A stretch of DNA of 64,000 nt from Rhodobacteraceae bacterium M385. GTDB taxonomy: Bacteria > Pseudomonadota > Alphaproteobacteria > Rhodobacterales > Rhodobacteraceae. The notes under the pieces were generated by a model. It saw nothing but the letters and a program-made list of their open reading frames with translations. It was not told the DNA's origin and did no database searches. Shown one piece after another: positions 18,210 through 27,186 of the stretch. The stretch's first letter is position 1; the number at the start of each line of letters is the position of its first letter. Both the position numbers and the translations under genes were made by a program. The stretch lies in contig CP081102.1 in assembly GCA_025141835.1 (NCBI GenBank), positions 186,001 to 250,000 on the forward strand. The letters run 5' to 3'.

Positions 18210-18391
18210 GAGTGGTGCAGTGCCAGAACCAGCAGCAGAACTGCGATGGCTGGAACCAAGATGCCGCCAGCGGAAGAACCAGTGTCTTCAACGATGACTA
18301 CGGGCTCAACGACCGTAGGAGCAACGTAACCGCCTGCGAATGCGCCAGTGGCGACAACAGACAGTGCAGCAGCGAGAGCGAGTTTTTTCAT
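18206..18391 (-). CDS. 61-aa exported or membrane peptide, copy 2
   Basis: Encodes exactly the same 61 residues as the gene at 17815-18000, although the DNA differs at several synonymous positions, so the protein is under constraint or the genes exchange sequence. An AAGGAT ribosome binding site precedes the ATG. It is the upstream member of the pair. The stretch between the two genes (18001-18205) holds only the regulatory dyad and a weak GGCGCC-type hairpin at about 18151-18177. Confidence 0.85.
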   Translation of the reverse strand: MKKLALAAALSVVATGAFAGGYVAPTVVEPVVIVEDTGSSAGGILVPAIAVLLLVLALHHS

Positions 18392-18421
18392 AGTAAATAT
18401 CCTTATAAGATACGCCCCTTT

Positions 18422-18436
18422 TGCGCACTATGCGCA
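18422..18436. promoter_or_regulatory. Dyad upstream of 61-aa gene copy 2
   Basis: TGCGCACTATGCGCA is a 6-3-6 perfect dyad 31 bases before the start codon, followed by GGTTGGGG. It corresponds to the dyad at 18024-18036. No other convincing promoter element could be assigned in 18392-18566. Confidence 0.4.
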
Positions 18437-18566
18437 GGTTGGGGCACCCAAGACTGTACCTCGTACTTTTCTTTAAGCAGCAACCCGGTTTGATTGCAAT
18501 GCTGGCGAAATTCCCGCCACCATCGGAAACGGGCCATGTCGTCAAATTAGCAACACTTCTACCCAT

Positions 18567-18590
18567 CGCCCTTTAACTAAAGGCGTTTTT
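18567..18590 (+). terminator. Orphan terminator-like hairpin
   Basis: CGCC-C-TTT at 18567-18574 pairs with AAAGGCG at 18579-18585 with one bulged C, followed by five T. No plus-strand gene lies upstream before the rlmN terminator, and the neighbouring gene points the other way. It may end an unannotated small RNA or be chance. Confidence 0.35.
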
Positions 18591-18687
18591 GGCACGATTT
18601 CTGCCCGAATGAGCGCATTCTATGGCGCTTTTACGCCCGGAGAAGGCCGCCGAATCAAGCCGCTGGGGGGTGATTCTTACGGCAGAT

Positions 18688-19170
18688 CTACGGATAGATG
18701 GAGATCGGTGTTCCGTTATCCACCATCGCATAAATCTGGCGCATCTCGGCGTTGGTCACGGCGATACAGCCCACGGTCCAATCATCGGTTCGCCGGAACG
18801 GGCGTGGCGTGCCGTGAATGAAGATATCCCCACCGGGGCTGACGCCACGGGCACGGGCTTGAGCGATGTCTTCGGCATTGGGGTAGCTGATCCCAATGGA
18901 CAGATACCACTGACTGTTCGGATTGCGTCGGTCGATGATGTATTCACCCTCAGGCGTGCGGCCGTCGCCTTCTTCCAGCTTGTGACCTTCGGGGGCAAAG
19001 CCCAACTCGATCTCGTAGGTTTCAAGGATTTCGTCGTTGTGCATCAGGAACATGATGCGGTCGTTCTTATAGACGACAATGCGCGTCACCTCTGGTCCAT
19101 CATATTCGATGAACCGTGAACAGCCCGTCAGGGCGGCCAGAGTGAGAATAGCAATCAAAATGAAACGCAT
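18688..19170 (-). CDS. L,D-transpeptidase family lipoprotein (YkuD domain)
   Basis: A 160-residue lipoprotein with lipobox LTGC (Cys17) and a YkuD catalytic domain. The motif H-G-(x14)-G-C is complete: His119 in FIHG and Cys135 in WTVGCIAVTN. Such enzymes make 3-3 cross-links in peptidoglycan or attach proteins to it, and act in the periplasm. The short size leaves no separate wall-binding domain. The start follows an AGGTGA site. It is transcribed alone, with a 60-bp gap to the next gene downstream. Confidence 0.9.
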   Translation of the reverse strand: MRFILIAILTLAALTGCSRFIEYDGPEVTRIVVYKNDRIMFLMHNDEILETYEIELGFAPEGHKLEEGDGRTPEGEYIIDRRNPNSQWYLSIGISYPNAEDIAQARARGVSPGGDIFIHGTPRPFRRTDDWTVGCIAVTNAEMRQIYAMVDNGTPISIYP

Positions 19171-19230
19171 GGTTTGTTCACCTATCGGGGTTTGCCCCTG
19201 TTAACCCGAAGTCCGCGCCCGATGCGAGGG

Positions 19231-20079
19231 TTAGCCTTCGCGTTCAGCGGAAAGAAGCGCAGTTAGTCCGGTGTCGTAGTCAGGGTAGAGCAGTTTTACC
19301 CCCAATTCCTCCTTAATTCGGGTGTTATCGACCCGCTTGGATTCGGAATAGAAGCTGCGGCCCATGGGCGTCATTTCGGCGTCTTCAAAGGCAACCTCCG
19401 GGGGAATCGGCAGACCCAGTAGTTTGGCCGCATGGGCGATCACGTCTTGGGGCGGGGCGGGTTGGTCGTCACAAACGTTATAGGCCGCACCGGGGTTGGG
19501 CCGCGCGATAGAGGCCAGAAGCACCTGCGCGATGTCGTCGATATGGGTGCGGCTGAACACCTGATTCTCTTTCACGACCCGCCGCGCATTGCCGCTGCGC
19601 ACCTTGGCAAACGGCCCGCGCCCCGGCCCATAGATGCCCGCAAGGCGGAAGATATGCACTGGCAACCCGTGGTCTCGGTAGAGCTCCAGCCATTCACCCT
19701 CGGTCGCGACGCGAGCCTCACCCCTGACGCTGGTGGGGGTCAGCGGCGTGTCTTCCGTCACCCAGCCCCCCTGATGGTCGCCGTAGACGCCCGTAGTGGA
19801 CAGGTAGCCGACCCATTCGGGCTTGGCCGCCGCGAAGGCATCACGCAGTTCGGCCAGCACCGGATCACGCCCGTCCTGCGGCCCGGCAGAGATCAGGATA
19901 TGGGTCGCCTCTGCCACATCCTGGCGTAGGTCATCGCCGGGGAAGATGCGCGGCGTGACGCCCTGCATTTGGGCCGCCTTTTCCGCCGAGCGCGTGGTGG
20001 CGATGATCTCCCAATCATCGGGCGCGGCCTTGGCGAAGGCTTTGGCCGAAAACCCGTAGCCGAATATCAGAAGCTTCAT
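19231..20079 (-). CDS. NAD(P)-dependent epimerase/SDR family protein (YeeZ-like)
   Basis: A 282-residue extended short-chain dehydrogenase with the dinucleotide fold opening [16 protein letters not shown], an STTGVYGD segment with the active-site Tyr, and a conserved [14 protein letters not shown] block. The YeeZ group has no firmly known substrate. Start set at 20079 because it follows GGAGAGG at good spacing; seven further in-frame codons upstream lack support. The ATG overlaps the end of queG by four bases, so both are in one operon. Confidence 0.85.
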   Translation of the reverse strand: MKLLIFGYGFSAKAFAKAAPDDWEIIATTRSAEKAAQMQGVTPRIFPGDDLRQDVAEATHILISAGPQDGRDPVLAELRDAFAAAKPEWVGYLSTTGVYGDHQGGWVTEDTPLTPTSVRGEARVATEGEWLELYRDHGLPVHIFRLAGIYGPGRGPFAKVRSGNARRVVKENQVFSRTHIDDIAQVLLASIARPNPGAAYNVCDDQPAPPQDVIAHAAKLLGLPIPPEVAFEDAEMTPMGRSFYSESKRVDNTRIKEELGVKLLYPDYDTGLTALLSAEREG

Positions 20080-21107
20080 TGTAACCTCTCCACTGCCCAC
20101 CGGGCGGCATCTGCCACCGCCGCATCGGGATCATTCACCAAGGGATTCGCCGCTGCCGCCAACGCCGCATCGCCCGAGTTGCCAATCGCATAAAGCACAT
20201 TGCGCACAAAGCGATCCCGCCCAATCCGCTTGATCGGAGAGCCCGAGAATCGCTCCCGAAAGCCTGCATCATCCAGCGTCGCCAATTCTGCCAGTGGCGG
20301 CGATTGAATGCCCTCGCGCGGAGCATAGCGAATGTCCCGCGCCGCCTGGGCGAACTTGTTCCAAGGGCAGGCGGCAAGGCAATCATCGCAGCCGTATATC
20401 CGGTTGCCCATCTTGGCGCGAAGGTCCTCGTCAACGGGGCCTTTATGTTCGATCGTCAAATAGGAAATGCATTTGCGCGCATCCAGTTGGAAGGGCGCGG
20501 GGAAGGCATCGGTCGGGCAGATATCAAGGCAGGCCGTGCAACTGCCACAATGCTCGGCCTCAGGCGTGTCGACGGGCAGATCGATCGTGGTGAAGATCGC
20601 ACCCAAGAAGAACCAGCTTCCCAAATCGCGCCCCAACAGGTTGGTATGCTTTCCCTGCCACCCAAGCCCCGCCGCCTGTGCCAACGGCTTTTCCATCACG
20701 GGGGCGGTGTCCACGAACACCTTAATCTGCTCCCCCGGCGCTTGCTCTAGCAGCCAGCGCCCCACACGCTTCAGGCGCTTCTTCACCAGATCGTGGTAAT
20801 CGCGCCCTTGAGCGTAAACGCTGATGGTGGCGCAATCCTGCGCCTTCAGGGGCTCCAACGGGTCAATATCCGGCGCGTAGGGCTCGGCCAGCATGATGAC
20901 CGACTTCGCCTCGGGCCAAAGCGCGCTGGCATCGCCGCGCCAATGCATCCGTTCTGCCATCCAGCCCATCTGCCCGTGATATCCGGCGTCCACAAATGCC
21001 TTCAGGCGTTCCGCGGTTTCCGGCACTGCATTGGGGCGACAGACACCCATCTTGGCAAAACCCGCCGCAACGGATTCGGCCAGAAGGGCGTCTTTCAAGG
21101 CGCTCAA
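20076..21107 (-). CDS. queG: Epoxyqueuosine reductase
   Basis: QueG reduces epoxyqueuosine to queuosine in tRNA anticodons, using cobalamin and two 4Fe-4S clusters. The ferredoxin-like motifs are clear: [12 protein letters not shown] and [11 protein letters not shown]. The region [18 protein letters not shown] is diagnostic of the family. The reading frame is open to 21206, but that would overlap the preceding GST gene by 100 bases; the best start is TTG at 21107, which overlaps the GST stop as TTGA and gives 343 residues. There is no strong ribosome binding site, suggesting coupled translation. Confidence 0.92.
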   Translation of the reverse strand: MSALKDALLAESVAAGFAKMGVCRPNAVPETAERLKAFVDAGYHGQMGWMAERMHWRGDASALWPEAKSVIMLAEPYAPDIDPLEPLKAQDCATISVYAQGRDYHDLVKKRLKRVGRWLLEQAPGEQIKVFVDTAPVMEKPLAQAAGLGWQGKHTNLLGRDLGSWFFLGAIFTTIDLPVDTPEAEHCGSCTACLDICPTDAFPAPFQLDARKCISYLTIEHKGPVDEDLRAKMGNRIYGCDDCLAACPWNKFAQAARDIRYAPREGIQSPPLAELATLDDAGFRERFSGSPIKRIGRDRFVRNVLYAIGNSGDAALAAAANPLVNDPDAAVADAARWAVERLQ

Positions 21108-21769
21108 AAGTCGAGGTTCGCGTAGTGGGGCGGCTGCGGGAAGCCAAAAATCTGGTCCGCCAGGATCGAGCGGAACGCGGGCCGAGATTTGATCGTCGCG
21201 TACCAATCCTTCACCGGCTCACTCAGGCTCCAATCCACATCGGATATGTAGTCGAGACAGCTTAGATGCGCGGCAGCGGTGAAATCCGCCATCGTCATCT
21301 TGTCGCCCGCCAGCCAGCGCCGCTGATCCAGCAACCAATTCATATAGTGAATGTGAAACTTGATGTTCTGCGCCCCGGCCTTCACCGCGCGGCCATCGGG
21401 ATACCCGCCCCGCATCAGCTTCTTGTGGACCCGCTCGTGCACCAGATTGCAGGTGACTTCCTTGTAGAACTTGTCGTCAAACCACGCCACCAGCCTGCGC
21501 ACCTCGGCCCTTGCGACCGGATCACGCGGCATCAGAGACGGCTCTGGCACCGTTTCCTCGATGTATTCGCAGATGGCTGAACTGTCGCTCAAGGTCAGCC
21601 CGTCGATCTTCAGGACCGGCACCTTGCCTGCTGGATTGCGGCGCAGGAATTCGTTGGAGGGCTCCCAATACTTCTCATCCACCAGCTCCACCTCAATGCG
21701 TTTCTCCGCAAGGATCAGACGAACCTTCCGGCAAAACGGAGACAATGGGAAATGATAGAGGCGGTTCAT
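21104..21769 (-). CDS. Glutathione S-transferase family protein
   Basis: A 221-residue GST with the thioredoxin-like N-terminal domain ([20 protein letters not shown], with a Ser-Pro-Phe-Cys active-site region), the glutathione-contact segments [25 protein letters not shown], and a helical C-terminal domain. Substrate unknown. The start at MNRLYHF matches family N-termini; a 13-codon extension to 21808 is possible because the ribosome binding site is weak. It leads the GST-queG-SDR operon. Confidence 0.88.
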   Translation of the reverse strand: MNRLYHFPLSPFCRKVRLILAEKRIEVELVDEKYWEPSNEFLRRNPAGKVPVLKIDGLTLSDSSAICEYIEETVPEPSLMPRDPVARAEVRRLVAWFDDKFYKEVTCNLVHERVHKKLMRGGYPDGRAVKAGAQNIKFHIHYMNWLLDQRRWLAGDKMTMADFTAAAHLSCLDYISDVDWSLSEPVKDWYATIKSRPAFRSILADQIFGFPQPPHYANLDF

Positions 21770-21824
21770 GGGGGGCTGCTCTTTTTCGCGTTCCTGCTGT
21801 CTTTGCAATCTGGATCAGGAAAAA

Positions 21825-22580
21825 TCAATTCGCAAAGCAATCGGCACGGCCATCAGCGCGGATTGTAGCCGCTCCGTCTGCAATAGATCGCGCGCGGCGG
21901 CTCACGAAGTCCGACGGGGCACTGGCGTTGCGCTGCTGTGGGTTCGGCAGTACCGCGGCCATCAATGCCGCTTGGCGGGCGCTTAAATCCGCTGCGGCGA
22001 CGCCGAAATGATGTTGTGCGCCAGCTTCTGCCCCGAATACGCCGGGCGCGAATTCGGCGATGTTCAGATACACTTCCAACACGCGCCGCTTAGGCCAAAG
22101 CAATTCCATCACCGGTGTGATCGCCGCCTCCAAGGCTTTGCGCACCCATGATCGCCCGTGCCACAGAAACGCGTTCTTCACCGTTTGCTGGCTGATCGTA
22201 GACCCGCCTCGGGCAGCACCTTCGGCGATGGCATCGCGGATTGCGGACATATCAAATCCCCAATGCAGACAGAAATTCGCGTCCTCCGCGGCCACCACGG
22301 ACCGCGCCAGAACCGGTGCGATTTCCTCCATCGCCACCCAATCGCGCTCGACCCCGCCCAACCGCGCCCGCTCTTGCTGCATATAGATTGTCGTCGGCAC
22401 CGGCACGAAGGCGTATAGCACGATCCACACCAACATCAGCGCGGCCAGCCCGAACGCGCCCCGCAGCAACCAGCGTCGAAACACCCTTGCCCACCGACGC
22501 GCGCGCGACTCCGTCTTCTTTGACGCCGTTCGCTTTTTCACTGCCCGTTTCGCCAAAGTGCTCCACGCTCCCTCATTCAC
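21825..22580 (-). CDS. mtgA: Monofunctional biosynthetic peptidoglycan transglycosylase
   Basis: MtgA is a GT51 enzyme that polymerises lipid II into glycan strands without a transpeptidase domain. The 251-residue protein has a basic N-terminus, one membrane anchor at about 41-60, and the catalytic Glu99 in VVAAEDANFCLHWG plus RGGSTISQQTVKN and YLNIAEF. The ATG at 22580 lies in a copy of the dispersed intergenic repeat; a TTG at 22556 after GTGGAGC could be the real start. Confidence 0.93.
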   Translation of the reverse strand: MNEGAWSTLAKRAVKKRTASKKTESRARRWARVFRRWLLRGAFGLAALMLVWIVLYAFVPVPTTIYMQQERARLGGVERDWVAMEEIAPVLARSVVAAEDANFCLHWGFDMSAIRDAIAEGAARGGSTISQQTVKNAFLWHGRSWVRKALEAAITPVMELLWPKRRVLEVYLNIAEFAPGVFGAEAGAQHHFGVAAADLSARQAALMAAVLPNPQQRNASAPSDFVSRRARSIADGAATIRADGRADCFAN

Positions 22581-22597
22581 CTTGGCAAAAATACTCC
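22576..22597 (+). repeat. Dispersed intergenic repeat, copy B
   Basis: TTCACCTTGGCAAAAATACTCC followed by a small CCGCCGG hairpin. It covers the ATG assigned to mtgA on the opposite strand. The rest of 22598-22672 shows nothing further. Confidence 0.5.
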
Positions 22598-22672
22598 CGC
22601 CGGAGGCTCCAACACCAGCCCCGCCCGGAACATCTGCTCTGATACGCGCCCTATCCGCCGCACTCGCCGCCT

Positions 22673-23398
22673 TTAAGCCGCGTAGTCCAACCCTTCGGCG
22701 TCCAGCACGGCCCGCATCCCGTCCAACACGTCTTGGTCCGCACCCACGTCCGCCTCCATCTGGCGTGCGGTCAGCTCGGCCACTTCTTCCGGCAACTCTC
22801 TCAACGCCCGTCCGGTTGACAGCGCGATGATGTAGTTCCTTGCGGCGCGTTCAAAGTAATACATCCGGCTAAAGGTCTCGGCCACGGTCTCTCCGATGAA
22901 CAACACGCCGTGGTTGCCCATGATCATCGTGCGGATGCTGGGGTCTTGGAACAACCTTGCGCAGCGCTCCCCTTCTTCTTCCAGGGCCAGGCCGCCGTAG
23001 TTCTCATCCACCACCTGTCGGTTATGGAAAATGGCTGAGTTCTGGTCGATCGCGGGCAGCCGCGAATCCTGTAAGGACGCCAGGACGGTCGCATAGGTCG
23101 AATGCACATGCATCGCGCAGCGTGCATGGGGCACGCGCCGATGAAGGGAGGCATGCAGCCCCCAAGCCGTCTGATCCGGCGCATCGTCGCCTTCCATAGT
23201 CGAGGGGTCATCGGCATCTATCACCCAAAGATCCGACGCTTTCATCACGCTGAAATGTTTCTTAGGGTTAATCAGGAACTGTGTGCCCGAATCGTTCACC
23301 GCCAAGGAGAAGTGGTTCGCCACCCCCTCGTGCATATCTTCGCGGGCAGTAAGGCGGAAAGCGGCGGCCATCTCAGCGCGGGCAAGAGCATAGTTCAT
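22673..23398 (-). CDS. Class II aldolase/adducin family protein
   Basis: A 241-residue class II aldolase-fold protein. The zinc-binding histidines are seen in AMHVHSTYATV and a later GNHGVLFIGETV, and the N-terminal ANHFSLAV is typical of the adducin-like subgroup. Members act on small phosphosugars or unphosphorylated hydroxy-acids; the substrate cannot be deduced here. The start at 23398 follows AGAGGG. A LysR gene is divergent 206 bp away and is the likely regulator. Confidence 0.87.
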   Translation of the reverse strand: MNYALARAEMAAAFRLTAREDMHEGVANHFSLAVNDSGTQFLINPKKHFSVMKASDLWVIDADDPSTMEGDDAPDQTAWGLHASLHRRVPHARCAMHVHSTYATVLASLQDSRLPAIDQNSAIFHNRQVVDENYGGLALEEEGERCARLFQDPSIRTMIMGNHGVLFIGETVAETFSRMYYFERAARNYIIALSTGRALRELPEEVAELTARQMEADVGADQDVLDGMRAVLDAEGLDYAA

Positions 23399-23604
23399 CG
23401 TGAACCCTCTGATTGTTGCGGATGATTGTTGTCGGAACGCTAATGCCACCGGTGATCCGGGTGCAATCGTAAACAATGAGTAAACCTTTGTTGCCGTGCC
23501 TTGAACGATCCGCGGAATAATCGCGCTTTGAACAAAGCCCCATCCCTTTTTTGCCCCAATTCAACGCCAGAACGTCTGACAACAAGTATAAGGGCAGAAC
23601 GAGT

Positions 23605-24510
23605 ATGGATCGTCTTACAGAAATGGAAGCCTTCGCCACCGTGGTGGACCAAGGTGGATTTACAGATGCCGCCAAGAAAATGGGGATCTCTAAATCGGCT
23701 GTTTCGAAACACGTGTCCTCTCTCGAGGCGCGCCTTGGCGCACGTCTGTTGAACCGCACGACCCGGCGGGTTAGTCCCACGGAAATTGGTCTGGCTTACT
23801 ATGACCGCGCCCGCCGTGTTCTGAACGACGCAGGTGAGGCAGATGCCCTTGTGACGGCCATGCAAAGCGCCCCTTCGGGCACGCTGCGGGTCTCTATTGC
23901 GACAGATTTCGGCGTTAATCATGTCTCGCCTATTCTGGGCGAATTTCTCCATGCTTTCCCGGAAATTACCGTGAACATGGTCCTCAATAACCGCTATGTA
24001 GAGCTGATTTCAGAAGGCTTCGACATGGCGATCCGCGTGGGAGAGTTGGAAGACAGCTCGCTCATGGCCCGCAAGATTTGCGAGACCCAGCGCCGCATGA
24101 TCGCCGCCCCTTCCTACTTCGAGGAATATGGCCGGCCCGAACGGATCGACGACCTGAACGAACACAAGCTGCTGCATTATTCCAACGCCTCATCGGGCAA
24201 CGTCTGGAAACTGACCGCCCCCTCGGGTGAGCAGCGCCAGGTGCGCACCGCCGGGTGGTTGACGGTCAACGACGGTCAAAGCCTGTTGAATGCTGCTGTG
24301 GGGGGGCTTGGCATCGCTTACCTTCCCAGTTTCCTCTATGCCGAACCCATGCGTCAGGGCCTGCTGGTTGACGCCATGCCGGACCTGCCGACGGACGTCC
24401 AAGGCGTCTACGCCGTGTACCCACCGGGCCGCTACATCCAGCCAAAGGTTCGCTCTTTCATTGATTACCTCGTCGAAGCCTTCCGTGACAAAGGCCCCGA
24501 AGACTGGTGA
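23605..24510 (+). CDS. LysR family transcriptional regulator
   Basis: A 301-residue LysR protein: N-terminal winged helix with MDRLTEMEAFATVVDQGGFTDAA and KSAVSKHVSSLEARLG, followed by a periplasmic-binding-type effector domain. Subgroup features resemble regulators of the DsdC/CrgA-like class with a conserved IRVGELEDSSL segment. Start placed at the conserved MDRLTEME. It is divergent from the class II aldolase, the usual layout for LysR targets. A terminator follows at 24572-24609. Confidence 0.9.
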   Translation: MDRLTEMEAFATVVDQGGFTDAAKKMGISKSAVSKHVSSLEARLGARLLNRTTRRVSPTEIGLAYYDRARRVLNDAGEADALVTAMQSAPSGTLRVSIATDFGVNHVSPILGEFLHAFPEITVNMVLNNRYVELISEGFDMAIRVGELEDSSLMARKICETQRRMIAAPSYFEEYGRPERIDDLNEHKLLHYSNASSGNVWKLTAPSGEQRQVRTAGWLTVNDGQSLLNAAVGGLGIAYLPSFLYAEPMRQGLLVDAMPDLPTDVQGVYAVYPPGRYIQPKVRSFIDYLVEAFRDKGPEDW

Positions 24511-24571
24511 TCCCCCTTTTGCCGCGCTGTTTGGGGACGTTCTGCAAACTTACTCCCCGATAGCTCAACTC

Positions 24572-24609
24572 ATCCCGGTGGATGCCCTGTGCATCCTCCG
24601 GGATTTTTT
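24572..24609 (+). terminator. Intrinsic terminator after the LysR gene
   Basis: ATCCCGG (24572-24578) pairs with CCGGGAT (24598-24604), and GGATGC (24580-24585) with GCATCC (24591-24596), separated by a single T-T mismatch. Six T follow. Confidence 0.85.
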
Positions 24610-24676
24610 GTTTCGGAAGGGAAAGGGAAGGGCTACTTGGATCGAGACTGTTCTGACAGGTGAGCTTGCGTCTGAA

Positions 24677-24708
24677 AACAGGCTCTAACATGCACGTTAG
24701 AGCCTGTT
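24677..24708. terminator. Perfect 13-bp inverted repeat at the end of the OmpA gene
   Basis: AACAGGCTCTAAC (24677-24689) and GTTAGAGCCTGTT (24696-24708) form a perfect stem with a six-base loop. It reaches into the stop codon region of the minus-strand OmpA gene and ends with T on both sides weakly, so it may end that transcript. The inner GGCTCTAA-N8-TTAGAGCC recurs at 50547-50570. Confidence 0.6.
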
Positions 24709-25666
24709 ATTGAGGATCAGCGATGACCACTTCGACGCGGCGATTGGCTTCGCGCCCGTCTGGAGTGGCATTGGTGGCGCGGGGCGCGAGGTAGCCGATG
24801 CCCTGCGCCTCGACCTGCGCCGGGTTAACGCCGAGATCTTCGGTCAGATAGGTCCGTACCGCCAGCGCGCGGGCCCGTGACAGGGCGATGTTGCCCGACA
24901 AAGAGCCCGCCGCATCGGTGTGTCCCACAAGTACGACATGAAGCGCGGGATTCTCGGCCAGATATACCGCAAGCGCGGCCAGGGAGGCGTAGTCATCCCC
25001 GCTTAACTGCGAGGCCCCGGTTTCAAACTGCAAATCGTCCAATGGCGCAGAGCCGACGCTGGAAAGGCGGGCAATCAGGGCGTCGGGGGCGACGTCACTG
25101 ATGGCGACATCAGGCCCACGAGAGGATTGGACAACTGGGTCTTCGGCCTCGGACGGGGGCTGGATCAGGGCCAAATGCACGAACCCGACTGATCCGCCAC
25201 GAGAGATCATCAAAGCAACCTCGGATGCGCCATCATCGGAGGTGGCCGAGAGGTAGTGGAAATCCCCCAGATCGACATGCATTTCTGGGGCGGACCCTAC
25301 GGGCAGTGAATGGCGGAAATCGAACCCGCCACAGGCGCGGGCAAAGCAAGTGAATTGTGTCTCAAACCCCTGCGTTTCGATCTGATCTCGGAGGGAAGAG
25401 AGCAGGGCAACGGTGGTGATATCCGCGCCAGACACCTGCCAAGTGAACTGTTGCACGACCCCAAGCGCATCGTGGGACGGCAAGCCGGCCTCGGACCAAG
25501 GCCCCAAGGCGATGGGGTGGCGCCCATCGGCCACGCTGGTGGAGGTGATCAACTCGGCGGTGCCGGGAAATGCCAGCTCAAACCCGTTTGCCAAGGACGG
25601 TAGGCAAGCCAACCCCATGCACAGCACAGCTGCGTTGCGACGGTTGAACGGGCGAGAAGATATCAC
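24707..25666 (-). CDS. OmpA-family peptidoglycan-binding protein
   Basis: A 319-residue exported protein. A signal peptide (about 1-30, AVLCMGLACLPSLANG) is followed by a unique 150-residue domain and a C-terminal OmpA domain at about 205-319 with LVGHTDAAGS and NRRVEVVI, which binds peptidoglycan. The start is the GTG at 25666 that overlaps the upstream GNAT stop as GTGA; the open frame extends 118 codons further but there it is only antisense-like filler. The N-terminal domain is not recognised. Third gene of a MoCF-GNAT-OmpA operon. Confidence 0.83.
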   Translation of the reverse strand: MISSRPFNRRNAAVLCMGLACLPSLANGFELAFPGTAELITSTSVADGRHPIALGPWSEAGLPSHDALGVVQQFTWQVSGADITTVALLSSLRDQIETQGFETQFTCFARACGGFDFRHSLPVGSAPEMHVDLGDFHYLSATSDDGASEVALMISRGGSVGFVHLALIQPPSEAEDPVVQSSRGPDVAISDVAPDALIARLSSVGSAPLDDLQFETGASQLSGDDYASLAALAVYLAENPALHVVLVGHTDAAGSLSGNIALSRARALAVRTYLTEDLGVNPAQVEAQGIGYLAPRATNATPDGREANRRVEVVIADPQ

Positions 25667-26400
25667 TGGGCTGTTCCGCCTACTTTCTCTCGATAGACGT
25701 AGGTTCCCACAGGTTGCATCCCCAAGGAAGTGTAAAGCCGTTGCGCACCCTTGTTTTGTTGCGTCACGAGGATGGAAAGCCACGTCGCCCCATTGTCTGC
25801 CGCCCATTTGGCCGCTGTGCGCATCATGTGAACCCCCATTCCCTTGCGGCGCGCCACGGGGGCGACCTCTAGAGCGTGAAGCATGGCGATTTCTCCATGG
25901 ATGCCGACGTAGGCAACGCCCGCCGGCTTGTCGATCACCCTGCCAAACAGCGCCGTCTTTGGGCAATCGGCGCGCTCCATGATGGCGCGGCGCGGTGCCG
26001 TAACACCACCGGCGTCCCAAATCTCGGTCTGGATGGCGAGGGGCGGCCAGATATCAAATGCAGTGACGGGGGGCGGTGTGGCTGCAAGATCGGCGGCGGG
26101 GATGACCATGGCGACGGTGTGGTCACGGGCGGCATAGCCCTGCGCATCGAGTATGGCGTTCAGCGGGGCTTGCGTATCGAGCACTTGGAACAAGGGCGCG
26201 CGGCCTTCGGCCACCATCGCCGCGGCTGCGTCGGCCAACGCCTCCTCGCTGACGCTCCTCGCAGTTGGATCGGTCAGGCGGGCGGCGCTGACCCGGTTGC
26301 CGCCAGGATCAGGGGAGGGAACGGTGAAAGGGCCAACGCTGCGCGTCTCGGCCGACGGCCAAGTGGTGGCTAGAACGGGAAGGATATCGGTGATGTTCAT
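25663..26400 (-). CDS. GNAT family N-acetyltransferase
   Basis: A 245-residue acetyltransferase. The C-terminal GNAT core shows AMLHALEVAPVARRKGMGVHMMRTAAKWA, with the acetyl-CoA loop VARRKGMG, then NKGAQRLYTSLGM. The N-terminal half resembles a second, degenerate GNAT lobe. The acceptor is unknown. The gene lies nine bases after the MoCF-domain gene and overlaps the OmpA gene start. Confidence 0.85.
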   Translation of the reverse strand: MNITDILPVLATTWPSAETRSVGPFTVPSPDPGGNRVSAARLTDPTARSVSEEALADAAAAMVAEGRAPLFQVLDTQAPLNAILDAQGYAARDHTVAMVIPAADLAATPPPVTAFDIWPPLAIQTEIWDAGGVTAPRRAIMERADCPKTALFGRVIDKPAGVAYVGIHGEIAMLHALEVAPVARRKGMGVHMMRTAAKWAADNGATWLSILVTQQNKGAQRLYTSLGMQPVGTYVYREKVGGTAQ

Positions 26401-26409
26401 GGGGGTTGC

Positions 26410-27138
26410 TCAGGTCGCCTCGGGGAACAGCGCACGCAAGGATGCCATCACACGATCAACGGCCTGCGCGTCTTGGCTACGGGCCACCACGTTAGAGCCG
26501 TGAATGCCGTTCCGGGTGAAGGGGTAAGAGCCTAGGGACACGTCCGGGTTTGCCTCTGCCAAATCACCCAGAGGCCCCGCGATGTCGCCCTCGCCGCGTT
26601 CAACCCGCAAGGAGGCACTGACCATCGGCGCGCCGCCCGTCAGCGACGGCAAGAGCCCCGCCAGCATCGCGGTGAAGATCGTGGGTACGCCCGCCATGAC
26701 GTGGACATTGCCAAGGGTGAACCCCGGCGCGGCACTGATCGGGTTATCGATCAGGCTGGCCCCATCGGGGATACGGGCCATGCGCAAGCGGGCCTCGTTC
26801 AGCTCTTGCCCGGATCGGTCGTAATGGGCTTGCAGAATGGCACGGGCATCGTCGCGGATACCGCAAGCGGCCCCCATTGCTTCGGCCACAGCCTCTGCCG
26901 TGATGTCGTCATGGGTCGGCCCGATCCCGCCTGAGGTGAAGACATGGTCGAAAGCGGCGGACAGCTCGGCCACATGGCGCACAATGCCTGCGTGATCGTC
27001 ACTAATCATCCGTGCCTCGGCCAGCGTGATGCCGTGATCCGTCAAGGCCTGCGCCAGATGGTGCATGTTGCTATCGCGCGTGCGGCCCGAAAGGATCTCA
27101 TCCCCGATCACAAGCATAGCGGCGGTTGGGTTGCCCAT
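26410..27138 (-). CDS. Molybdopterin-binding (MoCF) domain protein, CinA-like
   Basis: A 242-residue protein with the MoCF_biosynth fold seen in the N-terminal part of CinA: VIGDEILSGRTRDSN at the start and FTSGGIGPTHDDITAEAVAEA with the GGxGPTxDD signature. The C-terminal amidase domain of full CinA is absent, so it is the short form, sometimes linked to nicotinamide-nucleotide metabolism. Start at 27138 matches family N-termini; upstream codons overlap sfsA on the other strand. Only 48 bp separate it from divergent sfsA. Confidence 0.88.
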   Translation of the reverse strand: MGNPTAAMLVIGDEILSGRTRDSNMHHLAQALTDHGITLAEARMISDDHAGIVRHVAELSAAFDHVFTSGGIGPTHDDITAEAVAEAMGAACGIRDDARAILQAHYDRSGQELNEARLRMARIPDGASLIDNPISAAPGFTLGNVHVMAGVPTIFTAMLAGLLPSLTGGAPMVSASLRVERGEGDIAGPLGDLAEANPDVSLGSYPFTRNGIHGSNVVARSQDAQAVDRVMASLRALFPEAT

Positions 27139-27186
27139 ATTCCAAGTCCCTTGGATTGTGTTGCCTGTGGGTATACGTCCCCCCTC

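Noticed and set aside
24707..26020. OmpA protein starting 118 codons upstream at 26020
   Set aside because: The extension is antisense-like filler over the GNAT gene; the GTG at 25666 gives a signal peptide and a normal GTGA overlap.
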